A stretch of 64,000 bases of DNA, from positions 62,001 to 126,000 of the forward strand of contig CP070234.1 in NCBI GenBank assembly GCA_017355425.1, given 5' to 3'. A program made the position numbers and the translations under genes. This DNA is from Dolichospermum sp. DET69. Lineage in GTDB: Bacteria; Cyanobacteriota; Cyanobacteriia; Cyanobacteriales; Nostocaceae. Shown here piece after piece: positions 36,101 through 43,600 of this stretch (position 1 is the first letter of the stretch; every line of letters starts with the position of its first letter). The notes under the pieces are model-generated. The model had not been told where the DNA came from. It searched no databases and worked only from the letters and a program-made list of their open reading frames with translations.

Positions 36101-38897
36101 CATCCTGCAACCGTTTGAGCAAAACCAAGCCCCCGCCATTGCCAAATATAGTCCCTTGGGCTTCGGCATCAAAGGCGCGACAATGACCATCCTGAGAACG
36201 AATCATGCCTTCTTCGTAGAGATAGCCTCCCTTGTGTGGTACAACCACAGAAATGCCACCGGCTAAAGCCATTTGACACTCCCCACTAATGAGACTCTGA
36301 CAGGCCATGTGAACCGCAACTAACGAGGTTGAGCAGGCGGTCTGCACATTGACGCTTGGACCCTTGAGATTCAGCTTGTGAGAGATGCGTGTAGCAAGAT
36401 AGCTCCGGTCATTGCCAATTTTAGCCTGAAACTGCTCCATATCCGTTTCAATAAAGGGTTGCTCGGTAATTATGCCTAAAGCAGAGCCAATATTGTTGAG
36501 CAGATAGGTACTCAGGCTTGAACCAGCATAAACACCAACTGGTTCTGGATAGGTTTCGGGGTTGTAGCCAGCCCGTTCAAATGCTTCCCAGGCACACTCT
36601 AGCAAAATCCGTTGCTGAGGATCCATCACCGCAGCTTCTTTGGGGCTGTAGCCAAAAAAGGTAGCATCAAATAATTCAATGCCCTCTAGCACCGCACCTG
36701 CTTTGACATAAGCGGGATTATTAAGTAACTCAGGCAAAGTCTGCTCTAGCTCATCATCACTAAAAAGGGTGATGGATTCAACACCATTACAGAGATTATA
36801 CCAGAACTGCTCAATCGTTTCAGCACCCGGAAAGCGACCTGCTACACTGATGATGGCAATATCGTTGCTGTCACCGGACTGCTTTTTACGTACTTTCTTG
36901 TACCTGGATGCTGTATCGCTTGAGGTTGTGTCTCCTTGGCAATCAATATATTGTGCCAATGTCTGAATTGTGGGATATTGAAAGAGTGAGACAGCGGACA
37001 AATTAATATTAAAGGTCTCGCACAGGGATTTGTGCGCTTGGGTTAATAGCAGTGACGTACCGCCTAGATCAAAGAAATTGTCGTGGGTTCCCACAATATC
37101 TACAGCAAGATAATTGCCCCAAATCTCTGCTAAACGTTTCTCTGTCTGGGTACGAGGCTTGACAAGTGGGGTAGACAATCCAGGGCGATCGCCTTTGGGA
37201 TCAGGTAATGCCCTGCGGTCAAGTTTACCACTGGGAGTCAACGGCATATCGCTGATCTTGATGAACCGAGTGGGTATCATGTATTCTGGCAGCACTGCTT
37301 CCAAATGTTGACGCAGGATAGGTTCAAGTTTGTCGAAACTGAGGTTAAGTGTATCCTTTGCTATAACATACCCTACTAACTGTGTATGACCTGCAATCTC
37401 CCTTGCCACAACGGCACATTCACGCACAGCTTGGTGACTTGTCAGCACGGACTCGATTTCCCCCAATTCCACGCGGAAACCTCGGATCTTAACCTGGTGG
37501 TCTATCCGTCCTAAATGCTCAATCGTGCCGTCGGGTAGGTAGCGTGCCAAGTCCCCTGTGCGGTAGAGTTTTTTAGCGTTCCCATTAGCCCCAAATGGAT
37601 TGGGAATAAATTTCTCATTCGTTAGGTCAGGCAAATTGTGATAGCCACGAGCCAGTCCAACACCACCAATACAGAATTCACCCTCTTCACCAACAGGTAC
37701 AGGTTGCTGTGCCTCATCTAGAATATAGACTTGAACATTGTGCAGTGGACGACCCACTGGCACCAGTGTTGGCCAGCCCTCTGGATTGCCATTGAGGGTA
37801 TGAGTGGTGGCATCTTGAAATTCCGTTGCCCCGTAGTGATTATGCAACATCGCCCCGGTTTTCTGAAAGAGGTTAGCGACGGCAGGTGTAATCTGCATCT
37901 GCTCCCCGGTAGTGATAACTTCGCAAAGCGCGAGGGAGGTGCTTTTATTCCCATTCACAGCTTCGGCTAACTGTAGTAATGCTATAACGGGAAGAAACAA
38001 TTTTTCAATTTTCTGTTGACTGATAAACTCAGCCAATGCAAAGGGATTTTGGCGCACTGCCTCTGGCACCAAGACCAATATCCCGCCAAGACAGAGGGTA
38101 GAAAAAATTTCATGGCAGGAAAAGTCAAAGCTGACTGCACAAAATTGCAGCGTCCTAACACCCTGAACCGAAGGCCGCGTTTGCTGATGCCACCAAAGCA
38201 TATTCACCAGTGAGCGATGTTCCATTAAGATCCCTTTGGGATTTCCGGTAGAGCCAGAGGTGTAAATGCAGTAAGCGAGATTATTGGGGAGAACCTGTGT
38301 CTGAATCCCTTGGGAAACCGAATTTGCCTGAAAAACCTGGCATTGCTGAATCAAGGTATAAAAATAAAAATGTAATAATCTCAAGTATTGGTTATGTAAT
38401 AGTTTAGCTATCGCTAAAAAATCAAAATCATACTCAAAAATCTCTTGATCTAAATAGACGGTTTGGCACTCTTGCAACGCAGGTAAGGTTAAGGCAAGTT
38501 TCTTAGCGACATCCGTAGAGGTTAGTAAAACACGCGCATCCGAGTCCCGCAACATATACTCTATGCGATCGGCAGGATAGCCTACATCCAAAGGCACATA
38601 GGCACATCCGGCTTTTAGGATACCCAACAAACCAATAAAGAGTTCTGCCGAACGCTCGATGCAGATGGCGAGGAGGTCATCGGGTTGACAGCCTAGGGAC
38701 AAGAGATGCTGGGCTAGGTGGTTAGCGCGTACATTTAGTTCCCCGTAGGTAAGGGATTGCTCACCGTCAATGAGAGCGATCGCATCCGGTCGCTTTGCGG
38801 CTTGATCCTCGAACAAGTGGTGAATGCAACTATCTGGAAACTCAGATTGTGTTCCATTCCCATCAAATAGTATCTGTGGGCTTTCTCTCTCTTGCAT
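30135..38897 (-). CDS. cyrB: Mixed NRPS-PKS, A-PCP-KS-AT-DH-MT-KR-ACP (CyrB)
   Basis: A 2920-residue enzyme. The adenylation domain (~20-560: YTSGSTGNPKG ~215, HYGATEF, YRTGDLARYLPDG, GRIDHQVKIRGFR) has no condensation domain before it and, by family knowledge, loads guanidinoacetate made by CyrA. PCP (DLGGTSLLL ~615), KS (QTACSTSLVA, Cys ~854), AT (GHSVGEYVS ~1303, HAFHS), DH (ADHKVFGNVIIPG, His ~1624), C-methyltransferase (LEIGAGTGGTT ~2116), KR (AGGLGGLG ~2529) and ACP (GMDSLTSIEL ~2842) follow. The KR catalytic Tyr is His2669 (GQANHAAANAF). The C-methyl domain fits the methyl group of cylindrospermopsin. It sits 14 bp after cyrA. Confidence 0.95.
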   Translation of the reverse strand: MQERESPQILFDGNGTQSEFPDSCIHHLFEDQAAKRPDAIALIDGEQSLTYGELNVRANHLAQHLLSLGCQPDDLLAICIERSAELFIGLLGILKAGCAYVPLDVGYPADRIEYMLRDSDARVLLTSTDVAKKLALTLPALQECQTVYLDQEIFEYDFDFLAIAKLLHNQYLRLLHFYFYTLIQQCQVFQANSVSQGIQTQVLPNNLAYCIYTSGSTGNPKGILMEHRSLVNMLWWHQQTRPSVQGVRTLQFCAVSFDFSCHEIFSTLCLGGILVLVPEAVRQNPFALAEFISQQKIEKLFLPVIALLQLAEAVNGNKSTSLALCEVITTGEQMQITPAVANLFQKTGAMLHNHYGATEFQDATTHTLNGNPEGWPTLVPVGRPLHNVQVYILDEAQQPVPVGEEGEFCIGGVGLARGYHNLPDLTNEKFIPNPFGANGNAKKLYRTGDLARYLPDGTIEHLGRIDHQVKIRGFRVELGEIESVLTSHQAVRECAVVAREIAGHTQLVGYVIAKDTLNLSFDKLEPILRQHLEAVLPEYMIPTRFIKISDMPLTPSGKLDRRALPDPKGDRPGLSTPLVKPRTQTEKRLAEIWGNYLAVDIVGTHDNFFDLGGTSLLLTQAHKSLCETFNINLSAVSLFQYPTIQTLAQYIDCQGDTTSSDTASRYKKVRKKQSGDSNDIAIISVAGRFPGAETIEQFWYNLCNGVESITLFSDDELEQTLPELLNNPAYVKAGAVLEGIELFDATFFGYSPKEAAVMDPQQRILLECAWEAFERAGYNPETYPEPVGVYAGSSLSTYLLNNIGSALGIITEQPFIETDMEQFQAKIGNDRSYLATRISHKLNLKGPSVNVQTACSTSLVAVHMACQSLISGECQMALAGGISVVVPHKGGYLYEEGMIRSQDGHCRAFDAEAQGTIFGNGGGLVLLKRLQDALDDNDNIMAVIKATAINNDGALKMGYTAPSVDGQADVISEAIAIADIDASTIGYVEAHGTATQLGDPIEVAGLARAFQRSTDSVLGKQQCAIGSVKTNIGHLDEAAGIAGLIKATLSLQYGQIPPSLHYANPNPRIDFDATPFFVNTELREWSRNGYPRRAGVSSFGVGGTNSYIVLEESPVKQPTFFSSLPERSHHLLTLSAHTQEALHELVQRYIQHNETHLDIDLGDLCFTANTGRKHFEHRLAVVAESIPGLQAQLETAQTAISAQKKNAPPTIAFLFTGQGSQYINMGRTLYDTESTFRAALDRCETILQNLGIESILSVIFGSSEHGLSLDDTAYTQPALFAIEYALYQLWKSWGIQPSVVIGHSVGEYVSACVAGVFSLEDGLKLIAERGRLIQALPRDGSMVSVMASEKRIADIILPYGGQVAIAAINGPESVVISGQQQAIDAICAILETEGIKSKKLNVSHAFHSPLVEAMLDSFLQVAQEVTYSEPQIKLISNVTGTLASHESCPDELPITTAEYWVRHVRQPVRFAAGMESLEGQGVNVFIEIGPKPVLLGMGRDCLPEQEGLWLPSLRPKQDDWQQVLSSLRDLYLAGVTVDWSNFDQGYVRRRVPLPTYPWQRERHWVEPIIRHRQSVLQATNTTKLTRNATVAQHPLLGQRLHLSRTQEIYFQTFIHSDFPIWVADHKVFGNVIIPGVAYFEMALAAGKTLKPDSIFWLEDVSIAQALIIPNEGQTVQIVLSPQEESAYFFEILSLEKENSWVLHASGKLVAQEQVLETEPIDLIALQAHCSEEVSVDVLYQEEMARRLDMGPMMRGVKQIWRYPLSFAKSHDAIALAKVSLPEILLHESNAYQFHPVILDAGLQMITVSYPEANQGQTYVPVGIEGLQVYGRPSSELWCRAQYRTPLDTDQRQGIDLLPKKLIADLHLFDTQGRVVAIMFGVQSVLVGREAMLRTQDAWQNWLYQVQWEPQARFGLLPNYLPTPDQIRKRLETKLETLIITADLANYAIAYTQLERLSLAYVVAALGQMGWLFQPGERFSTAQKVSALGVIDQHRQLFARLLDILAEADILRNENSMTTWEVISYPETIDIQVLLNELEAKAAAAEVTLVSRCSAKLAEVLQGKCDPIQLLFPAGDTTTLSKLYREAPVLGVTNTLVQEALLSALEQLPPERGWRILEIGAGTGGTTAYLLPHLPGDQTEYVFTDISAFFLAKAEERFKNYPFVRYQVLDIEQAPQAQGFEPQIYDLIVAADVLHATSDLRQTLAHIRQLLAPGGMLILMEDSEPARWADLTFGLTEGWWKFTDRDLRPNHPLLSPEQWQILLSEMGFSQTTALWTKIDGHHKLPREAVIVARNQPAMRTPRRWLLLADEEIGGLLAKQLREEGEDCILLLPGEKYAEKDSQTFTINPENLEEWQRLLKRSPNIQEIVHCWSMISTSLDRGTSLSCNSTLHLVQALANYPKNPRLSLVTLGAQAVNEHHVQNVVGSALWGMGKVIALEHPELRVVQVDLDPNAKVEMQVESLKSELFATEEPVSATSASDLQTRSHEKQIAFREQTRYVARLSPLDRPNLREEGTQEAFTFCDDGSYLIAGGLGGLGLVVARFLVTNGARHLVLVGRRGAREEQQAQLSELAQLGASVKVVQADIADAEQLAQALAAATYPPLRGVIHAAGTLNDGILQQQSWQAFKEVMNPKVAGAWNLHTLTKNQPLEFFVLFSSATSLLGNAGQANHAAANAFLDGLASYRRHLGLPSLSINWGTWSEVGIAARLGLDKLSSKQGEGSITLEEGLQILEQLLKDESAVHQVGVMPINWPQFLARQLTPRPFFSDVMKSIDTSLGKLTLQDRDSRPQGYGHNIRAQLEKAPPKEGLTLLQVHVREQVSQVLGIDAKILLAEQDVGFFTLGMDSLTSIELRNRLQASLGCSLSSTLAFDYPTQQALVNYLASELLGTPEQLQEPESDEEDEISSMDDIVQLLSAKLEMEI

Positions 38898-38911
38898 AAC
38901 TATAAAACCTA

Positions 38912-40087
38912 CTAAATAATGAAGCGAGAAACGCCATTGGTTGATGCAGTTACCGGCATATAGTTTAGTTTAGGGAAGTAATCCTCACAGATTCCCGTGC
39001 GATGGATATCCCAGGTGGCACAATGAAGCGAACCGCCAAACTCAAAGACATTGCGGAAGGGAATTGGGTAGACTTCAAAGCCGTGTTTATCTAGCAACTC
39101 ATGAAGCGGATGCTCTTGTTCTTCACAGATGACCTTCTTGGGGGAAATGCTTAACACATTCATCGCCAACCACTTACTGGACTGGCAGAACATAGGCATC
39201 TCATCATCGGTGGAAGTGGGGAGAGGTGCTTTGATGAATTGCCAATCATTATCCATGAAAAGTTTCTCTTCACCCTCTTGGATAGGGCGCTCTGGATTCA
39301 CTAGCACAACCCCAGGTGCCAAGGGGACAAAAGTACAATCAATGTGGGATGGGAAAATATCTAGTGGGAAGTGAACATCATGCACGCGGAAGCCACGTGG
39401 CTCCAAATGCCGTTTGAGCCAGCGAATCCCTGCACGATTAGTCGTCATTGACTCCTGCACAAAAATATCACGGCCAAAGCGGCTACAGTCTGCCGCATCA
39501 AAAATCACCTCATCCTGGGTAACGCAGAACTCAAAATCATGCATACGCTCAAATCGATCTTCTATCGGCCACTCCCAGAAATCTTCGCAGTACATGGCAT
39601 TTTGCATAGTCGGTTTAGGCGCAGTATTCCAGATCATATCTGGATCTTTGTGCCAATATTCATAGACTAGCTTCCGATAGGGTAAATACTCAAAGAAGCG
39701 TGACCGCCGTGACATAGTTGCTTCGAGAATTTCGTTCCCAAAGGTGATCATAACATCACGTGGGCAGACCGCACAATATTGATTCTCTACCTCAAAGAAT
39801 GGTGTCTTCACGGACACGCCAAAGTTATGTTTCTCTGGGCGGCGTACAGTTACGCCCTGTGATTCTAGAAGCGCTACCAGCCCATTCAACTCCTCATCAG
39901 CTTTCTCTGTGACCTCTTGCTTTTTCGGACCCCTGGGAAAAGAGAACATTTTGGCAATGTTCTTATCGCGTAAAGCAGGGCGGTTACCTGGCTCAGTTGG
40001 TTCAAAATAAGCACCATCTGCAATCCCGACAACCATCTCCTTTAGTTCATCCCACTCATTCCAGCTATTTACAATTCCTGTTTGCAT
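38912..40087 (-). CDS. cyrA: L-arginine:glycine amidinotransferase (CyrA/AoaA)
   Basis: A 391-residue amidinotransferase that transfers the amidino group of arginine to glycine to give guanidinoacetate, the starter of cylindrospermopsin. The catalytic Cys356 is in FGGSLHCATWDI; the partner acidic and His residues are in FDAADCSRFGRD and FPSHIDCTFVPL. Length and motifs match bacterial CyrA/AoaA and the related SxtG family; the neighbours decide for CyrA. It is the first gene of the leftward arm, divergent from cyrC across 569 bp. Confidence 0.96.
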   Translation of the reverse strand: MQTGIVNSWNEWDELKEMVVGIADGAYFEPTEPGNRPALRDKNIAKMFSFPRGPKKQEVTEKADEELNGLVALLESQGVTVRRPEKHNFGVSVKTPFFEVENQYCAVCPRDVMITFGNEILEATMSRRSRFFEYLPYRKLVYEYWHKDPDMIWNTAPKPTMQNAMYCEDFWEWPIEDRFERMHDFEFCVTQDEVIFDAADCSRFGRDIFVQESMTTNRAGIRWLKRHLEPRGFRVHDVHFPLDIFPSHIDCTFVPLAPGVVLVNPERPIQEGEEKLFMDNDWQFIKAPLPTSTDDEMPMFCQSSKWLAMNVLSISPKKVICEEQEHPLHELLDKHGFEVYPIPFRNVFEFGGSLHCATWDIHRTGICEDYFPKLNYMPVTASTNGVSRFII

Positions 40088-40656
40088 CTCTTCAATACCT
40101 TAATTAATCTACTTGATTCAGTAGATTACAATTCATAAACCTGTGAAAAATATATTACCCTACATTTCCTTGATTTACAAAAAAAGGGAACAGGGAACAG
40201 ATAAGAAACTAAAGTTTCAGAGTTTAGAGCTTCTGTCAAAAAAAAGATGTTTTGACAAGATGCGTATCACAAAAAAACAGTGTCATTATTTCAATCTCAT
40301 GTTTTAAACATGAGTTTTTCTGTTCCCTGCGATGCACTGAGCTTGTCGATAGCGAAGCGTGGCGTTAGCCATAGTGTTGCTCGTTCCCTGTTCCCTCTGA
40401 ATTCCCTTTTGTTTACGGGCTAATTTTTTCTGCTTGCGTTTAAGGTTTTTCTCATGCTTGGCAAGGTGTTTAGGATTATCATATTTAGAAATATTTTCGC
40501 CATCAGTGACAACAACAAAGTGTTTTAATCCTAAGTCTGATATCTTATTTTTGATAAGGGACTTACCGCGTAATAGTTAAATTTTTGTATAGCCTAATTT
40601 TACTTGGTTTTAGACTCTTTTCTGCTCTTTTGGTGAATTATTCAGGATAAGCAAAG
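40088..40656. promoter_or_regulatory. Divergent cyrA-cyrC promoter region
   Basis: The two arms start from this 569-bp gap. In Aphanizomenon ovalisporum the equivalent aoaA-aoaC gap carries light- and nitrogen-responsive start sites and binds an AbrB-like protein. Here it contains a repeated AACAGGGAACAG/GTTCCCTGTTCCC figure (~40189 and ~40382), a dispersed GATAGCGAAGCG... repeat near 40350 and a tnpB relic on the cyrC side. I cannot place -10/-35 or NtcA boxes with confidence. Confidence 0.6.
40395..40548 (-). pseudogene. TnpB (IS200/IS605 OrfB) fragment
   Basis: Minus-strand translation gives DLGLKHFVVVTDGENISKYD and NPKHLAKHEKNLKRKQKKLA followed by RKQKG. This is the RuvC-I segment and the NPK-lysine/arginine-rich helix of TnpB. 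Both ends of the gene are missing. It leaves only about 110 bp between itself and the cyrC ATG, so it may form part of the cyrC leader or promoter. Confidence 0.7.
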
Positions 40657-43600
40657 ATGAGTCAGCCCAATTATGGCATTTTGATGAAAAATGCGTTGAA
40701 CGAGATAAATAGTTTACGATCACAACTAGCTGCGGTAGAAGCCCAAAAAAATGAGTCTATTGCCATTGTTGGTATGAGTTGCCGTTTTCCAGGCGGTGCC
40801 ACTACTCCAGAGCGTTTCTGGGTATTACTGCGCGAGGGTATATCAGCCATTACAGAAATCCCTGCTGATCGCTGGGATGTTGATAAATATTATGATGCTG
40901 ACCCCACATCGTCCGGGAAAATGCATACTCGTTACGGCGGTTTTCTGAATGAAGTTGATACATTTGAGCCATCATTCTTTAATATTGCTGCCCGTGAAGC
41001 CGTTAGCATGGATCCACAGCAACGCTTGCTACTTGAAGTCAGTTGGGAAGCTCTGGAATCCGGTAATATTGTTCCTGCAACTCTTTTTGATAGTTCCACT
41101 GGTGTATTTATCGGTATTGGTGGTAGCAACTACAAATCTTTAATGATCGAAAACAGAAGCCGGATCGGGAAAACTGATTTGTATGACTTAAGTGGCACTG
41201 ATGTGAGTGTTGCTGCCGGCAGGATATCCTATATCCTGGGTTTGATGGGTCCCAGTTTTGTGATTGATACAGCTTGTTCATCTTCTTTAGTCTCGGTTCA
41301 TCAAGCCTGTCAGAGTCTGCGTCACAGGGAATGTGATCTAGCACTAGCTGGTGGAGTCGGTTTACTCATTGATCCCAATGAAATGATTGGTCTTTCTCAA
41401 GGGGGGATGCTGGCACCTGATGGTAGTTGTAAAACATTTGATGCCAATGCAAATGGCTATGTGCGAGGCGAAGGTTGTGGGATGATTGTTCTGAAACGTC
41501 TCTCGGATGCAACAGCCGATGGGGATAATATTCTTGCCATCATTCGTGGGTCTATGGTTAATCATGATGGTCATAGCAGTGGTTTAACTGCTCCAAGAGG
41601 CCCCGCACAAGTCTCTGTCATTAAGCAAGCCTTAGATAGAGCAGGTATTGCACCGGATGCCGTAAGTTATGTAGAAGCCCATGGTACAGGCACACCCCTT
41701 GGTGACCCTATTGAGATGGATTCATTAAACGAAGTGTTTGGTCGGAGAACAGAACCACTTTGGGTCGGCTCAGTTAAGACAAATATTGGTCATTTAGAAG
41801 CCGCGTCCGGTATTGCAGGGCTGATTAAGGTTGTCCTGATGCTAAAAAACAAGCAGATTCCTCCTCACTTGCATTTCAAGACACCAAATCCATATATTGA
41901 TTGGAAAAATCTCCCGGTCGAAATTCCGACCACCCTTCATGCTTGGGATGACAAAACATTGAAGGACAGAAAGCGAATTGCAGGGGTTAGTTCTTTTAGT
42001 TTCAGTGGTACTAACGCCCACATTGTGTTATCTGAAGCCCCATCTAACGAACCAATTAGTAATCATGCGGCAGTGGAAAGACCATGGCACTTGCTAACCC
42101 TTAGTGCTAAGAATGAGGAAGCGTTGGCTAACTTGGTTGGGCTTTATCAGTCGTTTATTTCTACTACTGATGCAAGTCTTGCCGATATATGCTACACTGC
42201 TAATACGGCACGCACCCATTTTTCTCATCGCCTTGCTCTATCGGCTACTTCACACATCCAAATAGAGGCTCTTTTGTCCGCTTATAAGGAAGAGTCGGTG
42301 AGTTTGAGCATCAATCAAGGTTGCGTCCTTTCCAAAAGTCGTGCGCCGAAGGTCGCTTTTCTCTTTACAGGTCAAGGTTCACAGTATGTGCAGATGGCTG
42401 GAGAACTTTATGAGACCCAGCCTACTTTCCGTAATTGCTTAGATCGCTGTGCCGAAATCTTACAATCCATCTTTTCATCGAGAAACAGCCCTTGGGGAAA
42501 CCCACTGCTTTCGGTATTATATCCAAAACATGAGTCAAAGGAAATTGACCAGACGGCTTATACCCAACCTGCCCTTTTTGCTGTAGAATACGCCTTAGCA
42601 CAGATGTGGCGGTCGTGGGGAATCGAGCCAGATATCGTAATGGGTCATAGCATAGGTGAATATGTGGCAGCTTGTGTGGCGGGGATCTTTTCTCTGGAGG
42701 ATGGTCTCAAACTTGCTGCCGAAAGAGGCCATTTGATGCAGGCACTACCACAAGATGGCGAGATGGTTGCTATATCGGCCTCCCTTGAGGAAGTTCAGGC
42801 GGCTATTCAATCTGACCAGCGAGTTGTCATAGCGGCGGTAAATGGACCACGAAGTGTCGTCATTTCGGGCGATCGCCAAGCTGTGCAAGTCTTCACCAAC
42901 ACCTTAGAAGATCAAGGCATCCGGTGCAAGAGACTGTCTGTTTCACACGCTTTCCACTCTCCATTGATGAAACCAATGCAGCAGGAGTTCGCAAAGGTGG
43001 CCAGGGAAATCAACTATAGTCCTCCAAAAATAGCTCTTGTCAGTAATCTAATCGGTGACTTGATTTCACCTGAGTCTTCTCTGGAGGAAGGAGCGATCGC
43101 TTCCCCTGGTTACTGGGTAAATCATGTGTGCAATCCTGTCCTGTTTGCTGATGGTATTGCAACTATGCAAGCGCAGGATGTCCAAGTCTTCCTTGAAGTT
43201 GGCCCAAAACCGACCTTATCAGGACTAGTGCAACAATATTTTGACGAGGTTGCCCATAGCGATCGCCCTGTCACCATTCCCACCTTGCGTCCTAACCAAC
43301 CCAACTGGCAGACTTTGTTAGAGAGTTTGGGACAACTGTATACGCTTGGTGTCCAAGTAGATTGGGCGGGTTTTGATGGAGATTACGCCAGACGCAACGT
43401 AAGTCTACCAACCTATGCTTGGAATCGTCAACGTTATTGGCTAGAAAAACAGGCCGCTCCACTTTTAGAAACAACACAAGTTCGTCCCGCGACTGCCATT
43501 GTAGAGCATCTCAAACAAGGCAATGTGCCGGAAATCATGGACCTGTTGGCAGCGACGGATGTACTTTCAGACGAAGCACGGAAATTCCTACCCAGCATCA

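Noticed and set aside
38912-40087. Saxitoxin amidinotransferase (SxtG)
   Set aside because: The families are close, but all neighbours belong to cylindrospermopsin biosynthesis and no sxtA-like gene is present.
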